From NCBI GenBank assembly GCA_910585245.1, contig CAJUCO010000001.1, forward strand, positions 1 through 64,000: a stretch of 64,000 nucleotides of DNA. The letters are read 5' to 3'. Below the pieces are notes generated by a model. That model ran no database searches and was not told where the DNA came from. It worked only from the letters and a program-made list of their open reading frames with translations. This stretch comes from an uncultured Oscillibacter sp. (lineage in GTDB: Bacteria; Bacillota; Clostridia; Oscillospirales; Oscillospiraceae). Below, piece by piece: positions 29,865-37,271 of this stretch. The number at the start of each line of letters is the position of its first letter. The first letter of the stretch is position 1. Both the position numbers and the translations under genes were made by a program.

Positions 29865-32168
29865 ATGCAGCCGACACTTTGTTCCAGATGCAAGAAAAAC
29901 GTCGCCGTGGTGTTCATCTCCAAGCTGGACGGCGAAAAGACCATCAACGAGGGCCTGTGCCTGAAATGCGCCAAGGAACTGGGACTACCCCAGGTGGACG
30001 ACATGATGAAGCGCATGGGCATCTCTGACGAGGACCTGGAAACTCTGAACAGCGAAATGATGCAGGCCATGAACGGCGTGGAAAACATCGAAGACCTGCC
30101 CGGAGGGGAAGAGGGTGAGGAGGAGGAAGAGGGCAAAACCGCTACCTTCCCCTTCTTGAACCGTCTGTTTTCCGGCGGAGAGTCCTCGAAGGAAAGCGCG
30201 GAGGAAGGCCGGAGCGAGCGCCGGGAGAAGAAGGATTCCCCCAAGAATACCAAGCGGAAATATCTGGAGAATTACTGTATTTCCCTGACTCAGAAGGCCA
30301 AGGACGGCAAGCTGGACCCGGTGATTGGCCGGGCGGAGGAGATTGAGCGGGTGGTTCAGATTCTCAACCGCCGTCAAAAGAACAATCCCTGCCTCATTGG
30401 CGAGCCCGGCGTGGGCAAAACCGCCATTGCCGAGGGGTTGTCCCAGCGGATTGCAGAGGGCGACGTGCCCTTCAAGCTCCGGGAGAAAGAGGTTTATCTT
30501 CTGGACCTGACGGCTCTGGTGGCGGGCACCCAGTTCCGGGGTCAGTTTGAGAGCCGGATGAAGGGCCTCATTGACGAGGTGAAACGTCTGGGAAATATCA
30601 TTTTGATGATCGACGAGGTTCACAACCTGGTGGGAGCGGGAGACGCGGAGGGCAGCATGAATGCGGCCAATATCCTAAAACCCGCTCTGAGCCGGGGAGA
30701 GATTCAGGTTATCGGCGCTACCACCTTCAACGAATACCGCAAGCACATTGAAAAGGACTCCGCCCTGGAGCGCCGCTTCCAGCCGGTGACGGTAAACGAG
30801 CCGTCGGTGGAAGACTCCATCAAGATTTTGAAGGGCTTGGCCCCCAAGTATGAGGAGTTCCACGGTGTGAAGCTGACAGAGGGGATACTCCGTCAGGCGG
30901 TGCTCCTCAGCGAGCGCTATATCACCGACCGTTTTCTGCCGGATAAGGCCATTGACCTGATTGACGAGGCCAGCTCCGATCTGAACCTGAAGGACCCGGA
31001 CATCTCCCGGCGGATGCAGATTCAGCGGGAGATGGACGACTACGCCAAGGAACGGACCATGCTGGAGGAGAAAGAGGAGAAGTCTGAGGACGACTACGCC
31101 CGTATGGCGGAGCTGAAAAGCCGGGACCTTCAACTCACCACAGAGCTCAGCGCCATCGAAGAAAAGGGGCAGCCCCAGTTGACGATGGAAAACCTTGCCC
31201 ACGTCATTGAGCTGTGGACGAAGATTCCCGCGTCCCGCATCCGGGAACAGGAGTTCCAGCGTCTCAGCCAGCTGGAGCAGCGCTTGAAGGAACATATCAT
31301 CGGCCAGGACGAGGCCATCGAAGCCGTCTCCGCCGCCGTCCGCCGGAACCGGGTGGGTATCTCTCCTAAACACAAGCCTGTAAGTTTCATTTTTGTGGGC
31401 TCCACCGGCGTTGGAAAGACGGAACTGGTGAAGCAGTTGGCGACGGACCTCTTTAACACACCGGATGCCCTGATCCGACTGGATATGTCGGAATTTATGG
31501 AAAAGCACTCCGTTTCCCGAATTGTGGGTTCGCCGCCGGGTTATGTGGGCTACGACGAGGCGGGCCAGCTGACGGAGAAAATTCGCCGGAAACCCTATGC
31601 CGTGGTTCTTTTCGACGAGATTGAAAAGGCGCACCCCGACGTACTGAATGTGCTGTTGCAAATTCTGGACGACGGTGAAATTACCGACGCCCACGGGCGA
31701 AAAGTGAACTTTGAAAATACCATTATTGTCATGACCTCCAATGCAGGCAGCGCCACGAAGGAGGGGACCGTGGGCTTTGATCGGAGCCTTAGCCAACAGG
31801 ACAGCGAGAAGGCTATGAAGGCCCTCCAGCAATTCTTGAGACCCGAGTTTATCAACCGGGTTGACGCGGTCATTACCTTTAACCGCCTCTCCGAGAAGGA
31901 TTTCCAGTCCATCGCCCGAATTATGCTGGACGAGTTGCGGGACTCTTTGAAGGAAAAGGGGATCACCTTCTCCTATGACGCCACACTGGTGGACTTCCTG
32001 ACGAAAAAGTCCTATTCCAGGACCTACGGGGCCAGAAATCTCCGCCGGACCATCCAGAAAGAGCTGGAGGACCCCATGGCGACAAAGATCATCGACAGCT
32101 ACGAAGAGCCTATTATCGGCATCAGCGCTGCGGCCGAGGACGAGCGGGTTTGCCTGAGGACTCTTTGA
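29865..32168 (+). CDS. clpE: ClpE-like AAA+ unfoldase with N-terminal zinc finger
   Basis: About 767 residues, starting after GAGGTTTAAGAGGT. The N-terminus has Cys6, Cys9, Cys32 and Cys35, exactly the CX2C-X22-CX2C zinc finger that marks ClpE, instead of the Clp N-domain of ClpC. Two AAA modules follow: Walker A GEPGVGKT with LMIDEVHN, and GSTGVGKT with VLFDEIEKAHPD. A coiled middle region lies near residues 390-440. A VGF tripeptide (EGTVGFDRS) in the second module fits ClpP docking. It would unfold damaged proteins for ClpP. I see no CtsR operator upstream, which is how clpE is controlled in Bacillus. Confidence 0.9.
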   Translation: MQPTLCSRCKKNVAVVFISKLDGEKTINEGLCLKCAKELGLPQVDDMMKRMGISDEDLETLNSEMMQAMNGVENIEDLPGGEEGEEEEEGKTATFPFLNRLFSGGESSKESAEEGRSERREKKDSPKNTKRKYLENYCISLTQKAKDGKLDPVIGRAEEIERVVQILNRRQKNNPCLIGEPGVGKTAIAEGLSQRIAEGDVPFKLREKEVYLLDLTALVAGTQFRGQFESRMKGLIDEVKRLGNIILMIDEVHNLVGAGDAEGSMNAANILKPALSRGEIQVIGATTFNEYRKHIEKDSALERRFQPVTVNEPSVEDSIKILKGLAPKYEEFHGVKLTEGILRQAVLLSERYITDRFLPDKAIDLIDEASSDLNLKDPDISRRMQIQREMDDYAKERTMLEEKEEKSEDDYARMAELKSRDLQLTTELSAIEEKGQPQLTMENLAHVIELWTKIPASRIREQEFQRLSQLEQRLKEHIIGQDEAIEAVSAAVRRNRVGISPKHKPVSFIFVGSTGVGKTELVKQLATDLFNTPDALIRLDMSEFMEKHSVSRIVGSPPGYVGYDEAGQLTEKIRRKPYAVVLFDEIEKAHPDVLNVLLQILDDGEITDAHGRKVNFENTIIVMTSNAGSATKEGTVGFDRSLSQQDSEKAMKALQQFLRPEFINRVDAVITFNRLSEKDFQSIARIMLDELRDSLKEKGITFSYDATLVDFLTKKSYSRTYGARNLRRTIQKELEDPMATKIIDSYEEPIIGISAAAEDERVCLRTL

Positions 32169-32213
32169 GTTTCCGGGAACTCCAGATCGATTTTAGAAGG
32201 AGGGAGGATCTCC

Positions 32214-32423
32214 ATGCTCTTCCGAAAAGACATGGATCCCCGCTGCGCCTACTGCAAGCGGGGCCAACAGCTCAACGAGCGGGAGGTGGCCTGCGTGAAG
32301 CGGGGCGTGGTGCCGGTGGAGCACTCCTGCCGGTCATTTCGATACGACCCGTTGAAGCGTGTTCCGCCGCGTCCGGCGGCGCTGGATACGGGAAGACTCC
32401 GTGAAGAAGATTTTTCTCTGTGA
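32214..32423 (+). CDS. Small Cys-containing protein
   Basis: A 69-residue protein with a strong GAAGGAGGGAGG site. RCAYCKRG, VACVKRG and HSCRSFRYDPLKR suggest a small metal-binding fold. I recall similar small proteins in Clostridia but no function. It lies between the ClpE-like gene and the flavodoxin-ferredoxin gene with short gaps, so it is probably co-transcribed. Confidence 0.75.
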   Translation: MLFRKDMDPRCAYCKRGQQLNEREVACVKRGVVPVEHSCRSFRYDPLKRVPPRPAALDTGRLREEDFSL

Positions 32424-32441
32424 GATAAGACAGGAGGGATT

Positions 32442-33269
32442 TTGGTGGAAGTAAGGCAGATTCACGGGTTATGCTACAGCGCTACAGGCGTGACGGAAAA
32501 AGTGGTCCGCGCTCTGATGGGGGGTATGGAAGAGGAGTTGGGATTGTCTCAGGCGGTCTTTCATGGCTTCCGAAAGCCCGATGAGCGGGCCGTAGACTAT
32601 ATTTTTGCTCCTGGTGATCTGGTGATTGTGGGTTCTCCTACCTATGCAGGGCGGATGCCCAACAAAATTGTTCCGGATTTTCAGAAAAGACTCCAGGGAA
32701 ACGGGGCTTTGGCGGTTGCGGCGGTGACCTTTGGCAACCGCGCCTTTGACGACGCCTTGGCGGAGCTTTGCGCCCTGCTGGAGGAAAACGGCTTTCATAC
32801 CGTGGCGGCCGGGGCCTTCCCAGGCCGCCATGCCTTCACCGACGTCCTGGGAGAAGGCCGTCCGAACTGGGACGACAAACGGGCGATCCGGGACTTTGCC
32901 GGACAAATTGCAAAAAAGGTGGGGGAGCTGGAAGAGGTTCCCTCGCCGGTGAAGGTTCCGGGGGACCCGTCGGCTCCTTATTATGTTCCCAAGGGCCTGG
33001 ACGGGGAAACGGTGAAGTTTCTCAAGGCCAAACCCCAGACGGACTTGAGCAAATGCTGTAACTGCGGCGTGTGCGCCCGTACCTGTCCAATGGGGTCCAT
33101 CAATCCGGAGAATGTGGCGGAGGTACCGGGAATTTGCATCAAGTGCCAGTCCTGTGTGCGAAAGTGTACCCACCACGCCAAGTATTTCGATGACCCGGCC
33201 TTCCTGTCTCATGTGGCCATGCTGGAAAAGAGCTTTCAGGAGCCGAAGGAATGTGCGGTTTTCCTCTGA
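32442..33269 (+). CDS. EFR1-type flavodoxin/ferredoxin fusion
   Basis: About 275 residues, starting at TTG 32442 or GTG 32445 behind CAGGAGG. The N-terminal half is flavodoxin-like (SPTYAGRMPNKI, GNRAFDDALAEL), and the C-terminal part holds two 4Fe-4S motifs, CNCGVCARTCP and CIKCQSCVRKC. EFR1-family proteins shuttle electrons in anaerobes. The partner is not evident here. Confidence 0.87.
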   Translation: MVEVRQIHGLCYSATGVTEKVVRALMGGMEEELGLSQAVFHGFRKPDERAVDYIFAPGDLVIVGSPTYAGRMPNKIVPDFQKRLQGNGALAVAAVTFGNRAFDDALAELCALLEENGFHTVAAGAFPGRHAFTDVLGEGRPNWDDKRAIRDFAGQIAKKVGELEEVPSPVKVPGDPSAPYYVPKGLDGETVKFLKAKPQTDLSKCCNCGVCARTCPMGSINPENVAEVPGICIKCQSCVRKCTHHAKYFDDPAFLSHVAMLEKSFQEPKECAVFL

Positions 33270-33329
33270 GAGATTTGAAACCCATAAAGAGCAAGTGACC
33301 AAAAATAGTAAAAAAGTTGTAGATTGAAA

Positions 33330-33360
33330 ACGAGAGGAACCCTTTCCGGGTTCCTCTCGT
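33330..33360 (-). terminator. Terminator, copy 2 of a repeated hairpin
   Basis: ACGAGAGGAACCC (33330-33342) pairs with GGGTTCCTCTCGT (33348-33360) and is followed on the minus strand by TTTT. It matches 19901-19931 in stem and flank. Further hairpins at about 33378-33404 (GCAGGGAC/GTCCCTGC) and 33413-33439 (CAGATATTGC/GCAATATCTG) lie between it and the end of gluQRS. Confidence 0.7.
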
Positions 33361-33446
33361 AACTCTTTTCAAGACTGAGCAGGGACATTTCGTCCCTGCC
33401 GTTTTCATGCGTCCAGATATTGCTGGCTCTGCAATATCTGTAAAGT

Positions 33447-34391
33447 TTAAATACTGAACAGTTTTTCCGGTAGACGGATATCTTTTAAAGGCACGTTTTC
33501 CCAGGAAAACTCCTTTAGAAGTTCCTCTGGGGAGCTGGGCTCGCCGGAGGGATGAAAGCCCGCCAGATACGCCAACTTTCCCAGCACTTCCTTTGCCGAA
33601 ACATGGCCCTGGAGGTGCTCCAGCCCCGCATCCGCGTCCCGCTTCGATAGCCTCCGCCCGTCAGGCGCCAGCAAAAGAGGGAAGTGGTAAAAAGTGGGCG
33701 GGGTCAGATTCAAGAGCTGGTAAAGATATAGCTGTCTGGGTGTGGAGGATAGCAGATCCGCCCCTCGAACCACTTCTGTTATCCCCATGGCAGCGTCGTC
33801 TACCACCACCGCCAGTTGATAGGCAAACATACCGTCAGACCGGCGGAGTAAGAAATCCCCACAGTCCCGCTCCAGGTTTTCCACATAGTGCCCCATATGC
33901 CCATCCATAAAGGAAAACTCCTTGTCAGGAACTCGCAACCGAAGGGCGGGGGAACGGAGTTTAGCCCGCTCCTCTCGCTGGGAAGCTGAGAGATTTCGAC
34001 AAGTTCCGGCGTAAACCGTCTGTCCGTCCTCCCGGTGGGGAGCGCTGGCGGCGTGCAGCTCCGCCCGTGTGCAAAAGCAGGGATACACAAGTCCCCGGCG
34101 CTCCAGCTGCTCCAAGGCAGCGTGGTAAAGTTCTGTCCGTTGACTTTGAAAATAGGATTCGTCTCTTCCGTCAAGCAACGGACCTTCGTCCCAGCCCAGT
34201 CCCAGCCAGAGGAGGTCCTCCATCATCTGTTGGGCATAGCGCCGGGGACAACGGGCGGTGTCCAGATCTTCGATCCGCAATACAATCTTGCCGCCCTTTT
34301 GTTTGGCGCTGAGCCACGCCAGAAGACAACAGAGAATATTCCCCAGGTGAATGCGTCCGCTAGGGGAGGGGGCAAAACGTCCAACCGTCAT
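33447..34391 (-). CDS. gluQRS: Glutamyl-Q tRNA(Asp) synthetase
   Basis: A 314-residue paralog of glutamyl-tRNA synthetase without the anticodon-binding domain. The HIGH-like motif is PSPSGRIHLGN, the KMSKS-like motif RRLSKRD, and the zinc-binding Cys residues lie in YPCFCTRAEL and GTCRNL. GluQRS proteins attach glutamate to queuosine of tRNA-Asp. Family length is about 290-310, matching this. Confidence 0.93.
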   Translation of the reverse strand: MTVGRFAPSPSGRIHLGNILCCLLAWLSAKQKGGKIVLRIEDLDTARCPRRYAQQMMEDLLWLGLGWDEGPLLDGRDESYFQSQRTELYHAALEQLERRGLVYPCFCTRAELHAASAPHREDGQTVYAGTCRNLSASQREERAKLRSPALRLRVPDKEFSFMDGHMGHYVENLERDCGDFLLRRSDGMFAYQLAVVVDDAAMGITEVVRGADLLSSTPRQLYLYQLLNLTPPTFYHFPLLLAPDGRRLSKRDADAGLEHLQGHVSAKEVLGKLAYLAGFHPSGEPSSPEELLKEFSWENVPLKDIRLPEKLFSI

Positions 34392-34420
34392 ACCAGGCTC
34401 TCCTTATCTCAAGAGGAAAG

Positions 34421-34446
34421 GAAACGGCCCAAATCTGAGCCGTTTC
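34421..34446 (-). terminator. Hairpin downstream of fakA
   Basis: GAAACGGC pairs with GCCGTTTC. On the minus strand it is followed by TTTCCTTTCC, a weak terminator in the gap between the fakA-like gene and gluQRS. Confidence 0.45.
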
Positions 34447-34582
34447 TCATTCGTAATCTGTGCCGGCATTTGAAAGGAACAAGACGGCCTGAGTGAATGA
34501 AGACTCTTTTGACGTTTGGGGCCCATGGGAGAGCGCTATCACCAGCGGCGCCAAAGGCTCCCACGTCTTTCATGAGAGTCCC

Positions 34583-36274
34583 TTATTCCATGGAAATGAT
34601 ATAGTAATACACAGGTTGCCCTCCGGAGAGAACCATCACCTCTGCACCGGGACAGGCCTGCTCAAAGAGCTTTCCAGCCGCCTGGGCGTCCTCCTCTTTT
34701 ACATCCTCGCCGTAGTAGAGGGAGAGGAAAGACGCACCCCGGTCCGCCGCGTCCGCCGCCAATTTTTCCAAAAGGCTGTGGAGAGACCCGTTTGTGCCAA
34801 AGAGCTTCCCCTCTTCCAGAGCCAGATAATCCCCCGCTTTGATGTCAAAACCGTCGAAGTCCGAATCCCTGGCGGCATAGGTGATTTGCGCCGTGGTGAC
34901 GCCGGAGAGGGCTTCCGTCATGGCTCCGGTGAGGGTTTCCGCGTCTGGGGCCTCGAAGTCCACATTCATCATGGCGGTGATCCCCTGGGGCACCGTTTTG
35001 GTGGGGATGACCACCACATTTTTCTCCGTCAACGCCGCACACTGCTGGGCGGCCATAATGATGTTTCCGTTATTAGGCAGAATAAACACCGTCTCCGCAG
35101 GAATTTGGTCCACCCCCTCCAGAATGCTCTCGGTGGAGGGGTTCATGGTCTGTCCGCCGGACACTACGCCGTCCACACCCAGATCCTGGAACACGGCTGC
35201 CAGACCCTCTCCGGCGCAGACCGAGAGGAAACCGTATTTTTTCTCCGGCGAAGCCACCATATGTCCGTCTCGACGGCTCTCCTGGGCTTCTGTTTCCGAC
35301 ACTTCCATTTCCAGGTCGTCCACACTCTGGGCCTTTTTCCCGGCGGCCACGTCCTCGTACTGGGTCCGCATATTTTCAATTTTTGCCAGCTCCAGGGTGC
35401 CGTATTTCTGCCCCTCCGTCAGAGCGCTGCCGGGGATATTGGTATGGACGTGGACTTTGAAGGCCTCGTCGTCCTCTCCGATAACCAGACTGTCTCCGAT
35501 GCTGTTCAGGTAAGTCCGGAAGGGTTCCAGGTCCACGTTGGGATCGTTTTTGCGGACGATGAACACCGTATCAAAGGCAAAGGTGATCTCCTCCGTAGAG
35601 AAGACGTCAAAATCGGCTTTGGCCTTTTTCGGCTCCTCCTCCGTGGCCTCCGGCAGGGGTTCTCCCCGGAGCTCCGCCAGCATACCCTCTAAAATCAGAA
35701 GGTAACCTTTGCCGCCAGCGTCCACGACGCCGGCCTTTTTCAGTACCGGGTTCATATCTGTGGTGGCGGCAAGCGCCTCGTAGCCCTCCTGGATGGCGGC
35801 CTCCAGCACTTTTTCAAAGTCCGTTTCCTCGGCGGCCCGTTCCGCTGCCCGCTTGGCGGCCAGACGGGACACGGTGAGAACGGTACCCTCGGCGGGCTTC
35901 ATCACAGCCTTATAGGCGGAGGACACGCCCTCTTGCATGGCAGCGGCAAAGGCGGCGGCGTCGGCGGTCTCGTGGCCCTTCAGCCCCTTGGAAAGGCCCC
36001 GGAAGAGCAAAGAGAGGATGACGCCGGAGTTTCCCCGGGCGCCTCGGAGAAGGGCGGAGGCGGTGATGGACACAGCCTGGTCCAAAGTCGCGGGCTCGGA
36101 TTTGCGAAGTTCCGTCACAGCTGCGCCGATGGTCATGGACATATTGGTACCCGTGTCTCCGTCAGGGACAGGGAAGACGTTTAAGTCGTTGATGGCCTGT
36201 TTTTGGGCGGTGATGGCGGCGCCGCCGTGGAGAATCATCCGCTTAAACAGTCCGCCGGTGATTTGTTCATTCAT
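34583..36274 (-). CDS. DAK2-domain protein, fatty acid kinase FakA-like
   Basis: A 563-residue protein. The N-terminal DhaL/DAK2 nucleotide-binding domain shows VPDGDTGTNM and RGARGNSG, and the middle KKAGVVDAGGKG is the typical hinge. The C-terminal EDD-fold-like region is DUF1949/YloV-like. In the fatty acid kinase FakA phosphorylates fatty acids bound to FakB. The Asp23/Gls24 protein gene directly upstream, as here, is the standard YloU-YloV pairing in Firmicutes. FakB is not in the window. Confidence 0.92.
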   Translation of the reverse strand: MNEQITGGLFKRMILHGGAAITAQKQAINDLNVFPVPDGDTGTNMSMTIGAAVTELRKSEPATLDQAVSITASALLRGARGNSGVILSLLFRGLSKGLKGHETADAAAFAAAMQEGVSSAYKAVMKPAEGTVLTVSRLAAKRAAERAAEETDFEKVLEAAIQEGYEALAATTDMNPVLKKAGVVDAGGKGYLLILEGMLAELRGEPLPEATEEEPKKAKADFDVFSTEEITFAFDTVFIVRKNDPNVDLEPFRTYLNSIGDSLVIGEDDEAFKVHVHTNIPGSALTEGQKYGTLELAKIENMRTQYEDVAAGKKAQSVDDLEMEVSETEAQESRRDGHMVASPEKKYGFLSVCAGEGLAAVFQDLGVDGVVSGGQTMNPSTESILEGVDQIPAETVFILPNNGNIIMAAQQCAALTEKNVVVIPTKTVPQGITAMMNVDFEAPDAETLTGAMTEALSGVTTAQITYAARDSDFDGFDIKAGDYLALEEGKLFGTNGSLHSLLEKLAADAADRGASFLSLYYGEDVKEEDAQAAGKLFEQACPGAEVMVLSGGQPVYYYIISME

Positions 36275-36290
36275 TTGATCGTTTCCTCCC

Positions 36291-36641
36291 TCACAGGGTC
36301 ATGGAGTCCACACAGACATCCACAGCGCGAACTGTGACGCCGGTGTTTTTCTCCACCACATAGCGGACCTCGTTCATAATGGACCGGCAGACTGCGGGGA
36401 GGTTGACGCCGTTTTCTACAATGATGTGGAGCTCGATGGAGATGGAGTCGTCTTCGTGATAAGAGATGCTGACGCCTTTGCTCATGGCCTCGCGGCGCAG
36501 CAGGTGGACCAGACCGTCGGTCATAGAGCGGAAGGCCATGCCTTTGACGCCGAAACAGTTGGTGGCGGCCATACCCGTGATGTTGGAGAACACGGCGCTT
36601 GAGACGGAGATCTCACCTTGTTCAGACTTGAATTGAATCAT
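36291..36641 (-). CDS. Asp23/Gls24-family protein (YloU-like)
   Basis: A 116-residue Asp23/Gls24 family protein (ISVSSAVFSNITGMAA, VSISYHEDDSISIELHIIVE). It precedes the FakA-like gene by 16 bp in the same operon. Asp23 proteins act in alkaline-stress tolerance and envelope homeostasis in Firmicutes. Confidence 0.92.
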   Translation of the reverse strand: MIQFKSEQGEISVSSAVFSNITGMAATNCFGVKGMAFRSMTDGLVHLLRREAMSKGVSISYHEDDSISIELHIIVENGVNLPAVCRSIMNEVRYVVEKNTGVTVRAVDVCVDSMTL

Positions 36642-36667
36642 GAGAACGTCCTTTCTTTCCCGGTATT

Positions 36668-36689
36668 AAAAAGGGGCGAGGGTCGCCCC
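36668..36689 (-). terminator. Intrinsic-terminator-like hairpin in the Asp23-fakA leader
   Basis: On the minus strand GGGGCGA-CCC-TCGCCCC (36689 to 36673) is a perfect 7-bp stem, followed by TTTTT (36672-36668). It lies between the promoter at 36713-36741 and the start codon at 36641, so it would attenuate the operon unless transcribed through. Confidence 0.6.
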
Positions 36690-36712
36690 GGCTGAACCAG
36701 CATATGTCCAAT

Positions 36713-36741
36713 ATTATAAACGATTCCTCGCCAAAGCACAA
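36713..36741 (-). promoter_or_regulatory. Asp23-fakA operon promoter
   Basis: TTGTGC (36736-36741) and TATAAT (36713-36718) are 17 bp apart on the minus strand, giving a leader of about 65 nt. Confidence 0.65.
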
Positions 36742-36819
36742 GTGGTAAAAGAGTAAAAACCTGCCTCAGGTCAAGGTTTTCCAGCCTTTTGACAGAGAGG
36801 GGAGGGAAAAAGTTTCCGC

Positions 36820-36891
36820 ATACTACTAAAATAGTATTGACAGGGGGAAACTATCGTGATAGTATAAAGTCGTAAACTACCGCGATAGTTT
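36820..36891 (+). promoter_or_regulatory. blaI-type promoter with three operator dyads
   Basis: TTGACA (36837-36842) and TAGTAT (36860-36865) are 17 bp apart. Dyads of the form ACTA...TAGT lie at 36820-36837, 36850-36863 and 36874-36891, with centres 26-28 bp apart. The first abuts the -35, the second covers the -10, and the third lies before the start codon. They fit binding by the BlaI-like repressor encoded downstream. Confidence 0.75.
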
Positions 36892-36910
36892 GAAAAGGGA
36901 GGCCCACACG

Positions 36911-37264
36911 ATGAAGCTGTTTGACTCAGAGTTGAAGGTCATGGATGTTCTTTGGCGTTTAGGAGACCGCACGGCCAAGGAGATCTCCTCCATCCTGGGG
37001 GAGGAGACCGGCTGGAACGTAAACACCACCTACACCGTGATCAAAAAATGCGTGGCCAAGGGAGCCGTCCGGCGGAGCGAGCCGAATTTCCTCTGTCACG
37101 CCCTGGTCACAAAAGAAGAGATTCAAAAAGCGGAGACGGAGGAACTCATCGGAAGGCTGTTCGACGGCTCGCCGGACCTGCTCTTCGCGTCCCTGCTCAG
37201 CAGCCAGACGCTCTCGCCGGAGCAGATTGGGAGGCTTCGGGAGATTGTCAACGAAATGAGGTGA
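36911..37264 (+). CDS. BlaI/MecI/CopY-family repressor
   Basis: A 117-residue repressor, starting at ATG 36911 behind AAAGGGAGG. The winged HTH is LFDSELKVMDVLWRLGD, then NVNTTYTVIKKCVAKGAV, and the C-terminal helices serve dimerization (SPEQIGRLREIVNEM). The sensor gene starts 7 bp after its stop. It should repress this operon until cleaved or released by the sensor peptidase. Confidence 0.93.
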   Translation: MKLFDSELKVMDVLWRLGDRTAKEISSILGEETGWNVNTTYTVIKKCVAKGAVRRSEPNFLCHALVTKEEIQKAETEELIGRLFDGSPDLLFASLLSSQTLSPEQIGRLREIVNEMR

Positions 37265-37271
37265 CGTGGCA

